A DNA stretch of 45,546 bases from the NCBI GenBank assembly GCA_029101205.1, contig JAQXQO010000154.1, forward strand, positions 1-45,546, written 5' to 3'. The number at the start of each line of letters is the position of its first letter. The first letter of the stretch is position 1. Positions 32,902-41,485 of this stretch are shown piece after piece. The translations under genes and the position numbers were made by a program. The notes under the pieces were generated by a model. The model did not search any database and was not told where the DNA came from. It saw only the letters and a list, made by a program, of their open reading frames with translations. The stretch comes from Coriobacteriales bacterium (GTDB taxonomy: Bacteria; Actinomycetota; Coriobacteriia; Coriobacteriales; Atopobiaceae).

Positions 32902-34248
32902 ATGGCAACTGGGTCTCAAAGGGATGGCTACGCTTCGGACGAAGGGACTGCTGACCTGCGGGGCGTTGGCTCGGGTGCGAGCGCGGAGCGCCTCTCGATG
33001 AAGCTGCTGAGCCCGGCGGGCGGGCCCGAGCAGCTGGATATGGCCCTGCACTTTGGTGCCGACGAGGTCTACCTGGCGGGTCGTCGGTGGGGCATGCGTG
33101 CCAGGAGCAAGAACTTCACGCGCGACCAGCTGGAGCGCGCCGTGCAGAAGGCGCATGCAGCCGGCGTGTCGGTGCACCTGACGCTGAACACGATCATGAC
33201 CGACGACGACTTGGACCAGATGCCCGACTACCTGCACTTTATTGACGACATCGGCGCGGATGCGGCCATCGTGGCCGACCTGGGCTGCATGGCGCTCCTG
33301 CGCGAGCACGCACCGCACGTGCAGCTGCACGTGTCGACGCAGGCGTCGGTCATGAACGCGCGTGCGGCCATGGAGTACGTGCGGCTGGGCGCCACGCGAA
33401 TCGTGCTGGCGCGCGAGCTGGACCTGCGGCAGATTGCCCAGATTCGCCGGCGCATTCCGCGCGACGTCGAGCTGGAGGTGTTCGCGCACGGCTCCATGTG
33501 CATGGCGATCTCGGGCAGGTGCCTTTTGTCGAGCGGCCTGGTGGGGCGCGAGCGTGGGGCGAACGCGGGCGCCTGCACCCAGCCCTGCCGCTGGAACTGG
33601 ACCCTGGTGGAGGAGGAGCGTCCGCAGACGCGTCGCCTGCCCGTGGAGCAGGACGACCGGTTCAGCTACATCCTGTCGAGCAACGACCTCATGATGCTGG
33701 ACCACCTGGCCGACCTGCAGGATGCGGGGGTCGACGCCATAAAGCTGGAGGGTCGCGCGAAGGGTGCGTTCTACACGGCCATGATCACGAACGCCTACCG
33801 CCACGTGCTGGACGGAGAGCCGGCGTCGGCGTGGCTGGGCGAGCTGGAGACGACGAGCCACCGGCCCTTCTCGACGGGGTTCTTCTACGGGAACCCGACG
33901 CAGAATCCCGGGCACGTGGACTACCTGCGGGAGGCGCTGATGGTGGGCACGGTGACGCGCTGCGTGCCGTGCGCCCCGGGGGTCGACTCCGACCCGGCGG
34001 ACGCCGTCCAGGCAACGGCTCCCGCCGAGTACCTGGTCGAGGTGCTCTGCCGCAACAAGGCCCAGGAAGGCGACACGGTCCAGGCCGTCTGCGCCGGCAG
34101 GCCCGTGCAAGAAGTGCAGCTGCGGGGGCTGGAGCACTGGGACGCGCTCGCTGGGTGGGAGCGCACCGGCACCCTGTCGCGCGCGATGGAGCGCTACCGC
34201 TTTCGCAGCCCATTCCCCATGGAGCCGCTGGACATCTTGCGCAAGTAG
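32902..34248 (+). CDS. U32 peptidase family / tRNA hydroxyuridine synthase-like
   Basis: A 448-residue protein of the U32 family. The N-terminal TIM-barrel-like part starts with KLLSPAGGPEQLDMALHFGA. The signature follows: ELEVFAHGSMCMAISGRC, then a Cys cluster ending in GACTQPCRWNW. This arrangement matches YegQ/TrhP-type proteins, which install 5-hydroxyuridine in tRNA with an iron-sulfur centre, more than secreted collagenase-type U32 peptidases. The start at 32902 (MATGSQRDG) is used because it has a purine-rich GAAGGG upstream; the ATG at 32998, where homology begins, is possible too. It is divergent from the zinc-ribbon gene and convergent with the Shango operon. Confidence 0.88.
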   Translation: MATGSQRDGYASDEGTADLRGVGSGASAERLSMKLLSPAGGPEQLDMALHFGADEVYLAGRRWGMRARSKNFTRDQLERAVQKAHAAGVSVHLTLNTIMTDDDLDQMPDYLHFIDDIGADAAIVADLGCMALLREHAPHVQLHVSTQASVMNARAAMEYVRLGATRIVLARELDLRQIAQIRRRIPRDVELEVFAHGSMCMAISGRCLLSSGLVGRERGANAGACTQPCRWNWTLVEEERPQTRRLPVEQDDRFSYILSSNDLMMLDHLADLQDAGVDAIKLEGRAKGAFYTAMITNAYRHVLDGEPASAWLGELETTSHRPFSTGFFYGNPTQNPGHVDYLREALMVGTVTRCVPCAPGVDSDPADAVQATAPAEYLVEVLCRNKAQEGDTVQAVCAGRPVQEVQLRGLEHWDALAGWERTGTLSRAMERYRFRSPFPMEPLDILRK

Positions 34249-34252
34249 CTTT

Positions 34253-34272
34253 CCGGCCAGGGGGCTGGCCGG
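34253..34272. terminator. Hairpin between convergent U32 and helicase genes
   Basis: CCGGCCAG, a GGGG loop and CTGGCCGG form a perfect 8-bp stem immediately after the U32 stop. No T-run follows on either strand, so it is at best a weak or factor-assisted terminator. Confidence 0.45.
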
Positions 34273-34324
34273 TAGGCGTCTCGCGCCAATCCGGGAAAGA
34301 GCGGGTGCCATGGCGCCCTCCTAG

Positions 34325-36739
34325 CTATTTCGTCTTGTCCATGCGATAGCCCGACGGCAGCTCGTGCCCGCCGTCGGCACCGGGGCCGGGCTGATCCGGC
34401 CACGAAAGCACGCGGTCCAGCATGCCCTGCACGTCCAGCACGCCGTAGGCGAACCCCTTGCGCACCAACTCCTCGGGCACGAACTCGTCGTACTTGTCGA
34501 AGTAGGGCACCTCGGCGGGGTACAGCAGGTCCATCGGGTCCACGCCCTCGGCGGCGTGCCGCTTTACCACCTCGTAGAACTCCCGGCCCGAGGCTCGCAT
34601 GGTGAACTGCATGAAGTACGGGCGCGAGGAGTCCAGGCCCTTCAGTCCCAGCTCGTCCGCGCACTTCAGCTTTAGGAAGCGCTCCAGCGCCAGGAAGGCG
34701 TAGCTGCCCAGCCAGGGAAAGAGGCACCACGACGTGCCGCCCAGGCAAACCAGCGGCTCGGCGTCCACGTGGGCGTTTCGCGCCACGTGCCGTGCCTGCG
34801 CCAGTCGGGCACGGGCATTGCGTCGCAGGTAGGGGTACATGGTATCCTCGCGCAGCGCTTGACGCATGCGCTCGAGCACACGGGTGTTCACGTCTCCGGC
34901 CACCATACCGAAGTAGGCGGGGACCTTGCCCTTCACCTGTGTGCACTCTATGAGGTGGCGCTTGTAGTCGATCTCCTCGATGACCCAGACGGCGCCGGCT
35001 ATGGCTATGCGCTCGCCCACGGGAGGTGGCTGCACGATGGTGCCCAGCTCTTGTGACTCGCTGCGCACCGTGAACTCCTCGTCCTCGGCGAACACCGCGT
35101 AGAACTTGAAGTTGTTCGTGACGCGCTCGCCGGCTAGCCCCACGATGAGGCCGCCTGACTCGGTGCGCTCGATATGGTCGATCTGCAACAGGTGCCGCAG
35201 CAGCACGCGGAAGTCATCTGCCGTCACGCGATGGAACGGCGCCAGCGTCAGCACGCGCCGCGCCAGCTCGGCAGGGGTCAGCTCGCCCGTGGATGCCAGT
35301 ATGGCCATGGTTTGGTGGTACAGCAGGCTGTAGGGGAGACCGTCCAGCCGGGGTGGCTCCACCCAGCGTTCCTCCAGGTACAGCTGCACCAGGGCTATGC
35401 CCTGCAGCAGCTTCCAGGGAATGGTCTCTGGCATGAGGGCCCGGGCCTCGGGTGGCTCTTCTCGCATGAGGAACCACATCTCGGGTGGCTGACCGCGCCT
35501 GCCCGTGCGCCCCAGGCGCTGCAAAAACGAGCTCACCGTGAATGGTGCGTCTATCTGGAATGCGCGCTCCAGGCGTCCTATGTCTATGCCCAGCTCCAGC
35601 GTGGCCGTGGTCACGGTGGTCAGGTTCAGGTCCTCGTCGCGCATGAGGTCCTCGGCCGACTCGCGTAGGCTGGCCGAGAGGTTCCCGTGGTGAATGAGGA
35701 AGCGGTCGGGCTCGCCCGTGGCCTCGCAGTACTGCCGCAGCGTCGTGGTCACCGCCTCGCACTCCTCGCGGGAGTTGGCAAAGACCAGGCACTTGCGCCC
35801 GCGTGTGTGCTCGAACACGTAGGCCAGGCCGGGGTCGGCAAACACGGGCGCCTGGTCGGTGGGCGCCTCCGCGTCGGGCTGGCGCGGCTCGGCGGGGGCG
35901 TCCTCGACGCGGTCCTCCTTTGGCGGCACGGGCTGTGAGCTGGTCTTCGTTGGCTGGGGCGTCTCGTAGGTGGGCTCGTCGGTCACGGGGGCCTCGCCGT
36001 GGCCCAGGCCGTCCTCGCCCCTCTCGGGGGCCTGGGGACCGCTGATGTAGAAGTGCTCCATGCTGAGGTGCCAATGCTGCTTTGGGGCGTCCAGGCGCGG
36101 GATGAGGCAGCGCCTGCCGGTGCCCGCGCTGAGGTACGCTCCGGTGGCCTCGGGATTACCGATGGTGGCCGAAAGGCCTATGCGTCGCGGGTTCACGTGC
36201 GCCAATCGGCTGAGCCTTTGCAGGCAGCACAGGGTCTGCGCTCCGCGGTCCCCGCGCAAAAGCGAGTGGACCTCGTCGATGACTACATAGCGCAGATCGC
36301 CAAAGATGCGCGGGACGGCGCTGTGCCTGTGCAGCAGCATGGCCTCTAGCGACTCGGGCGTAATCTGCAGGATGCCGGAGGGGTGCTTCAGCATCTTTCG
36401 CTTGTGGCTGGCCGAGACGTCGCCGTGCCAGTGCCACACCGGAATCTCCGCCTCGGCGCACAGGTCCTCCAGGCGCATGAACTGGTCGTTGATGAGCGCC
36501 TTCAGGGGTCCGATGTAGATGCATCCCACCGACGCCGGTGGGTCCTCCCACAGCTGGGTCAGTATGGGAAAGAAGGCCGCCTCGGTCTTTCCCGAGGCGG
36601 TCGAGGCGGTCAGCAGCACGTTGTCGTCGGTGTTAAAGATGGCGTCGGCGGCAGCCACCTGCACGGCCCGCAGGTCCTGCCAGCCGTGCTCGTATATGTA
36701 GTCCTGCACGAATGGCGCGTAGCGGTCAAAGACGTCCAT
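34325..36739 (-). CDS. sngC: DEAD/DEAH helicase, Shango SngC
   Basis: An 804-residue superfamily 2 helicase. Walker A is TASTASGKTEAA (Lys51), Walker B VVIDEVHSLL (near residue 155), motif III GLSATIGNP, and motif VI FLQRLGRTGRRGQ. The layout is Lhr-like, with a long C-terminal part after the two RecA domains. A Pro/Glu-rich insert (about residues 245-305) separates the RecA domains. It is the last gene of the operon and starts 7 bp after the ATPase stop. In the Shango system, helicase, ATPase and TerB protein act together against phage. The family call is firm; the system call rests on the gene trio. Confidence 0.85.
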   Translation of the reverse strand: MDVFDRYAPFVQDYIYEHGWQDLRAVQVAAADAIFNTDDNVLLTASTASGKTEAAFFPILTQLWEDPPASVGCIYIGPLKALINDQFMRLEDLCAEAEIPVWHWHGDVSASHKRKMLKHPSGILQITPESLEAMLLHRHSAVPRIFGDLRYVVIDEVHSLLRGDRGAQTLCCLQRLSRLAHVNPRRIGLSATIGNPEATGAYLSAGTGRRCLIPRLDAPKQHWHLSMEHFYISGPQAPERGEDGLGHGEAPVTDEPTYETPQPTKTSSQPVPPKEDRVEDAPAEPRQPDAEAPTDQAPVFADPGLAYVFEHTRGRKCLVFANSREECEAVTTTLRQYCEATGEPDRFLIHHGNLSASLRESAEDLMRDEDLNLTTVTTATLELGIDIGRLERAFQIDAPFTVSSFLQRLGRTGRRGQPPEMWFLMREEPPEARALMPETIPWKLLQGIALVQLYLEERWVEPPRLDGLPYSLLYHQTMAILASTGELTPAELARRVLTLAPFHRVTADDFRVLLRHLLQIDHIERTESGGLIVGLAGERVTNNFKFYAVFAEDEEFTVRSESQELGTIVQPPPVGERIAIAGAVWVIEEIDYKRHLIECTQVKGKVPAYFGMVAGDVNTRVLERMRQALREDTMYPYLRRNARARLAQARHVARNAHVDAEPLVCLGGTSWCLFPWLGSYAFLALERFLKLKCADELGLKGLDSSRPYFMQFTMRASGREFYEVVKRHAAEGVDPMDLLYPAEVPYFDKYDEFVPEELVRKGFAYGVLDVQGMLDRVLSWPDQPGPGADGGHELPSGYRMDKTK

Positions 36740-36746
36740 GGCTGGC

Positions 36747-38096
36747 CTAGATTTCGAAGTCGGTGAACTCGTCCTCGCGCTCGGCCGAGCCGTCCGCCTG
36801 TGCGGCCTGGCTCTGCACCGGCTGCGTGAACGTGCCCTGCGAGAGGAGCTTCGCGGGCGTGAGCTCGGGGTTCTGCGACAGGATGTCCAGCATCTCGACG
36901 AAGTCGCGGATGACCTCGCGCGGCGTCAGGTGCGTGTCGGCCCCCACGCGTCCGTACTCGGCTTGCAGGAACTGCACCAGCTCGTCCTCGGTGATGGAGC
37001 GCTCGTAGCCAAACAGGCCCGCGTGGATGTTCGCCAGCTTCTCGATGAGCACCAGCAGTTCCTCGTGCGTCAGGGGCTGCAGGTGGATGACGGGAGCCAG
37101 CATGTCCACGAGGCCGTCCTGCGCGAAGCGACCCTGCGTCAGGCGGCTGCGCAGCGCCTCGTACGAGTACAGGCCACGCCTGCGGTCCTCGATGGTCTGC
37201 GGGGTGCCGCTCATAACGATGCCCAGGTAGTGAGCCTTGCCCTGCAGCGTGTCGTTGTACATGGTCAGGATCTTCTCGTAGTTGTACTGGCGGCTGACGG
37301 CGTTCGGAATCTTGTACAGGTTTACGAGCTCGTCCACCAGCACGATGAGGCCCTGGTAGCCCGCTCCCTTGAGGAACGTGGCAAACAGCTTCAGGTAGTC
37401 GTACCAGTCGTCGTCTGTGATGGCTATGTTCACGCCCAGCTCGCGGCGGGCCTCGGTCTTGTTCCGGTATTCGCCGCGGAACCACTTGGTCACGTTGGCC
37501 TTGGTCTCGTCGTTGCCCTCCAGGTGAGCGTGGTAGTACATGGTCAGCAGCCGGGCAAAGTCGTAGCCGTGCACCAGCTCCTGCAGTTCCTGGATGGTGC
37601 CGATGATCTGGCGCTCGACCGCCTCGCTGAAGCCGGCGTCGTCCGGGGTCAGGCCCGAGCCCATGGTGACCTGGGACTGCGCGTTCGAGATCCAGCGGTC
37701 CAGTATCAGGTTGAGCGCGCCGCCCTCGGGGCGGGTCTTCGTGCTGAGATTTCGTATGAGCTCGCGGTAGGTGGCCAATCCCTGGCCGTTGCCTCCCTGG
37801 AACCTGCGCTCAGGCGAGAGGTCGGCGTCGCACACCACGAATCCCTTGCCCATGGCGTGGTTTCGTATGGTCTGGAGCAAGAAGCTCTTTCCGCTGCCGT
37901 AGCGGCCCACGATGAAGCGGAAGCTGGCGCCACCGTCGGCCACCAGGGACAGGTCATGCAGCAGCGCCTGTATCTCGCGTTCGCGACCCACCGTGATGTA
38001 GGGGAGTCCCACGCGAGGCACGACGCCGCCCTTGAGCGAGTTTATGATGACCGCCGCTATGCGCTTAGGCACGCGTGGATTCTGCTGCTGAGTCAT
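36747..38096 (-). CDS. sngB: DUF2791/BrxD-like ATPase, Shango SngB
   Basis: A 449-residue P-loop ATPase with the BrxD-like N-terminus AAVIINSLKGGVVPRVGLP, Walker A GRYGSGKS (Lys70), the words ADLSPERRFQGGNGQGLATY, and Walker B LIVLVDELVNLYK. A conserved MSGTPQTIEDRRRGLYSYEAL stretch is present in the second half. Members occur in BREX type 2-like and Shango loci. The start overlaps the stop of the TerB gene as ATGA, showing strict co-translation. The C-terminus has a Gln-rich tail. The family is firm. Its assignment to Shango rather than BREX follows from the TerB partner and the lack of methylase and PglZ genes. Confidence 0.85.
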   Translation of the reverse strand: MTQQQNPRVPKRIAAVIINSLKGGVVPRVGLPYITVGREREIQALLHDLSLVADGGASFRFIVGRYGSGKSFLLQTIRNHAMGKGFVVCDADLSPERRFQGGNGQGLATYRELIRNLSTKTRPEGGALNLILDRWISNAQSQVTMGSGLTPDDAGFSEAVERQIIGTIQELQELVHGYDFARLLTMYYHAHLEGNDETKANVTKWFRGEYRNKTEARRELGVNIAITDDDWYDYLKLFATFLKGAGYQGLIVLVDELVNLYKIPNAVSRQYNYEKILTMYNDTLQGKAHYLGIVMSGTPQTIEDRRRGLYSYEALRSRLTQGRFAQDGLVDMLAPVIHLQPLTHEELLVLIEKLANIHAGLFGYERSITEDELVQFLQAEYGRVGADTHLTPREVIRDFVEMLDILSQNPELTPAKLLSQGTFTQPVQSQAAQADGSAEREDEFTDFEI

Positions 38097-40552
38097 TGCT
38101 CCAGGATTCCTCTCACATCGTCTATGTAGTCCTCAATGGGCGCGGGGCCGTCCTCCGAAAACTCGAAGGCCGTGTCGCCCAGCTGGTCAAAGAGCTTCTC
38201 GTTTATGGAGTCCACCAGCATCTCCAGCGTGGGCGTGCCGGGGCCCACGAGGCCATCTGCCCTCTGGCCGTCCAGAAGGGCGCATGCCACCTGATACTCC
38301 AGGTCGGTGAGTCCCATCGGGAGCTGCCGTGCATCGGGCTGAGCATCAGGCTGCTGACTGGGCTGGGGTTGGCTGGACTGCGGAGCCGTGCTGCCGGCGT
38401 CCGCCGCCGGCTCTGCGGCAGCCTTCTGCGCATCCTTGGGCGCCTCTGCTGTGCCGGGCTGCGTGGCCTGCGCGTCGCCCTCCGGCACGTAGTCCTCGCG
38501 CTCCTCGTCCACCAGCAGGGCCTCGCGCGTGGTCGCCGCCGCGGCGCGGATGTGTCCCAGCTTCGAGAAGTCGATGGTCAGCCTGCGCCTTCGTGCTTCC
38601 TCGGCACGCCGGGCCTCCTCAGCCTGCTGGGCTGCCTCCGCCTCCTTCTGGCGCACTGCGTCGCATTCCTTCTGGATGTACTTCTGCAGGTACTTGGGTA
38701 CCGCGCGGGGCTTGAGCTTGCGCGAGTACCCCCAGGTCTCCCGCATGAGCCAGTCCAGCGCGCGCAAGAGGTTCCCAATCTCGGTCACCTTGCCGCGATA
38801 GTCCAAGGCTATGTGCTCCCGCCACGTATCCCGGTGCTTTGTGAACCAGCGGGCGTCGGTCAGCCGCATGAAGCTGCGCTCGGTGGGCTGGCCCTCCACT
38901 ATGGGCACGCCTACGAACGGTCGGTACGTTATAAAGTACTCGACCCCTAGCAGCTCGTCGATGAAGCCGGTCTTTCGACGCTTCGCGCAGTGGATGCACA
39001 TCTGCCTGAATACGCCGGACCAGACCGCGGCCGCCTCCTTGCGGTGCTCGCGAAAGAAGGGCGAGCGATTTTGGTCCATGGTCGAGAGTATTCCAGTGGC
39101 GTCCCACAGCTCCTCATCCGTTGGCATGGGCGGCACGGCGTCGGCCGAGGCCTCCAGCAGCCCCTCCTTGGCCAGCGTTGCCTTCTCGGCGTTGCGCAGC
39201 ACCATGGCCGCATGGTCATAGGTGCGCTGCGCCTCCGTGGTCGCCAGCTTTTGATCCATGCCAAACACGAGGATGTAGTCGTTCATCCAGCGTTGGATAT
39301 CTGCGGCGGCTGTGCCCCAATCATACAGGGACTCGCAGCCATGCCTCAGAGACGACAGCTTTTCCAGCATGTCCGTCTGGTCCTTGCACCCCACGCCGTT
39401 CAGCAGCTCGAACGCGCAGATCTTGGTGAAGGCGTCGCATTCGTAGCCTGCTTGCCCATGGCGCCAGCGCGTCCTCCACCCGAAGTATGCCCTGAGCTCG
39501 CGGTTGTTCAGGCGTGCATAGGTGGGCACAAAGTGGATGTTCGGGACCGCACGCCCCTGGTAGTCGTCCTCGTAGTCAGCTGCCAGCTTGGCCTCCTGCA
39601 AGAAGAGCAGCCCTTCGTCCAACGGCTTCCCGTTCTCGTCGAGCGAGTTTTCGAGGTCGCGCATCTGCTGCAGGACAGGCGTCAGCTCGACCTTTGCGTC
39701 ATGGCCGGGCCAGCCGCCGTCGAACCCATAAGGGTCGTCGTAGGCGTTTCCGTAGTAGTCGTCTTCTGGACCTATGAAGTAGCGGCCGTCGGAGGATGCG
39801 ATGAAGCTGCCGTCGGGTGCTCCGAAGTCGCCGGCACCCCCGAAGCCACCGTCATTCCCAAAATCGTCGTATCCGCCGTACGGTCGCCCATACGACTCCC
39901 CGTAATACCCTCCGTAGGGCTCGTAGGTGCCGTTCTTTGAAGCGTGCCACGCACCCTTGTGCGCAGGGCGATGGCTGGATTCGTCGGTTGCTTGGCCCGC
40001 TTCGTGAGCGCTGGCATCAACAACGGTATGCGCAGCCACATCTGCGCTGCTAGACGTGGTCGTATCTGAGGTGCTAGACGCGGGCGTTTCCGCAGCGCTG
40101 GACACATGTGCGTTCGCGCCATCGGTCGCTGTCGTGTGCGCTGCAGTCAAAAGGTCGTCGCGAAACAGCCCTAGGTTTTCCAGCATGGCGGCCTCAGTGG
40201 CGATGTCGGTCAGAGACGGCTTTCCTTGCGAGGAATTGCCCCGTTGCGACGTCGTCGCACTCCGTGACGATGTCGCCGAGCCCTTTGAGCTGTGACTGGC
40301 TGTGCCGCGGGTGCCTCCGCTGACGCTGTCCTTCTTGCCCGCCTCACGCTGTCGGCGCCAGTCGGAGCCCTTCTGAAGGATGTGCTGGTCGTGGTAGGTG
40401 TTCTGGGAGAACTCAGACTCCTCGCGGGGCGCCAGGTCGTCGGGAAACTTCTGCAGAATCTGGTCGATGAGGTCGTCGAGGTTCGTGGTCCCGAAAGAGG
40501 ACCGACTGCGCTTGCTGGAGGAACCACTTCTGGAACGCTTGCTCTGAGCCAT
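38093..40552 (-). CDS. sngA: TerB-domain protein, Shango SngA, with disordered N-terminus
   Basis: An 819-residue protein, first of the operon, starting at 40552 with GGGGAGGT upstream. Residues 1 to about 205 are a Ser/Thr-rich basic segment. Residues about 205-280 are a Gly/Tyr/Asp-rich prion-like stretch (for example YEPYGGYYGESYGRPYGG). Residues about 330-430 form the TerB N-terminal domain (LNNRELRAYFGWRTRWRHG). A helical middle region follows, then a coiled-coil (EAEAAQQAEEARRAEEARRR) and a TerB C-terminal-type domain from RRLTIDFSKLGHIRAA to the end, interrupted by an Ala/Gln/Pro linker. TerB domains are associated with stress and phage defence. The start downstream of a repeat array is noted separately. 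Confidence 0.8.
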   Translation of the reverse strand: MAQSKRSRSGSSSKRSRSSFGTTNLDDLIDQILQKFPDDLAPREESEFSQNTYHDQHILQKGSDWRRQREAGKKDSVSGGTRGTASHSSKGSATSSRSATTSQRGNSSQGKPSLTDIATEAAMLENLGLFRDDLLTAAHTTATDGANAHVSSAAETPASSTSDTTTSSSADVAAHTVVDASAHEAGQATDESSHRPAHKGAWHASKNGTYEPYGGYYGESYGRPYGGYDDFGNDGGFGGAGDFGAPDGSFIASSDGRYFIGPEDDYYGNAYDDPYGFDGGWPGHDAKVELTPVLQQMRDLENSLDENGKPLDEGLLFLQEAKLAADYEDDYQGRAVPNIHFVPTYARLNNRELRAYFGWRTRWRHGQAGYECDAFTKICAFELLNGVGCKDQTDMLEKLSSLRHGCESLYDWGTAAADIQRWMNDYILVFGMDQKLATTEAQRTYDHAAMVLRNAEKATLAKEGLLEASADAVPPMPTDEELWDATGILSTMDQNRSPFFREHRKEAAAVWSGVFRQMCIHCAKRRKTGFIDELLGVEYFITYRPFVGVPIVEGQPTERSFMRLTDARWFTKHRDTWREHIALDYRGKVTEIGNLLRALDWLMRETWGYSRKLKPRAVPKYLQKYIQKECDAVRQKEAEAAQQAEEARRAEEARRRRLTIDFSKLGHIRAAAATTREALLVDEEREDYVPEGDAQATQPGTAEAPKDAQKAAAEPAADAGSTAPQSSQPQPSQQPDAQPDARQLPMGLTDLEYQVACALLDGQRADGLVGPGTPTLEMLVDSINEKLFDQLGDTAFEFSEDGPAPIEDYIDDVRGILEQ

Positions 40553-40768
40553 CTGGCGACACCTCCCCACTCTGCGACGTTGTCAAACCATACTACACTA
40601 GCACCGAAGAAATGAGAACACTTGTACGCAGTAACTCCTCGAATTGGTAGTTTTATGCCAGGTTGGCCAATGCAATTGCCGCGTTGAACCGCTCACGCTC
40701 ACGACGCGCGCTAATCGGTGCTCGCCCGTCGCAGTTTGAGCAGATGCCAGGACGCGGTGGTGTTTCCG
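40553..40768. other. Leader/promoter region of the Shango operon
   Basis: No gene is supported. On the minus strand a TAGTAT-type hexamer lies about 50 bp before the sngA start and is a weak -10 candidate without a good -35 box. Sequence at 40610-40660 is more AT-rich than its surroundings. Nothing else is seen before the array begins at 40769. Confidence 0.35.
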
Positions 40769-41340
40769 GATGTGGGCGGCTGGCATGCGGCCATTTCCGG
40801 ATGTGGGCGGCTGGCATGCGGCCATTTCCGGATGTGGGCGGATTCTGCACGTTAACGTCTCCGGGTCTGGGCGTCCGCCGCCCAGACCTGTAAATGGGTG
40901 GCCCCCAGACGCCCAGATCTGGAGTTTGCGGGCGCCTTCCGGTGCCGATTTCCGGTTCTGGGCGCCCAGACCTGTACTTTCCAGCCTCTCCCGGCAGACC
41001 TTCGGAAGGAGCAAGCCTCCTACCAGGCACTTTGTGTGGCTGAAAGACATAAGGATTTCAATTTGCCAGTTCTGGGCGCCCACTTCTGGAGATAGGCCCC
41101 GGTTGGCGAAGGCTAACTCCGGGTGTGGGCGCCGGAATCGCCAGATGTGGGCGGCGGGGGTACAGGTATCGCCGGGTCTGGGCGACCGGCAACCATGGCA
41201 GACTCCCGGTCTGGGCGTTCGACCTGTGCAAATGCCAGGTCGGGGTGCTCGAGGACCGAGGACTGCTGGGTCGGAGCGTCGACGGACATGGAATTCCAGG
41301 TCTGGGCGTCGGCGGCGCGGGGAACTGCGAATTGGGGCGC
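40769..41340. repeat. 31/22-bp phased array C with inverted core pairs
   Basis: Forward cores (GATGTGGGCG or GGTCTGGGCG types) start at 40769, 40800, 40831 and 40864. Reverse cores start at 40879 and 40910 (31 apart). A back-to-back pair lies at 40955/40963 and a single core at 41069. Then forward cores start at 41122, 41144, 41175, 41208, 41238, 41269, 41299 and 41330 (steps 22, 31, 33, 30, 31, 30, 31). GGTCTGGGCG and CGCCCAGACC at 40864-40888 form a perfect 10-bp inverted repeat around TCCGC. The first two units (40779-40830) are nearly identical, a recent duplication. Confidence 0.78.
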
Positions 41341-41431
41341 TCAGCCGCCAAGAATTTGTACTAGTAAAGAACGGCCCAGAGCAAGAGGGACCCAGAGCAA
41401 GAAGGGCCTCGGCGTACGAAACCCCCAGCAC

Positions 41432-41466
41432 AAGAAAGGCCCCGGAGCCAGAACAGCTCCGGGGCC
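41432..41466 (-). terminator. Rho-independent terminator of purL
   Basis: On the minus strand GGCCCCGGAGC pairs perfectly with GCTCCGGGGCC (11 bp) around a 7-base loop, followed by TTTCTT. It begins 20 bp after the purL stop. Confidence 0.9.
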
Positions 41467-41485
41467 CGAAGTGTCGTCGCCGCGG

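Noticed and set aside
34325-40552. BREX defence system
   Set aside because: The ATPase is BrxD-like, but the methylase, PglZ, BrxA/B and BrxL genes are absent and a TerB-domain protein is present, which fits Shango better.
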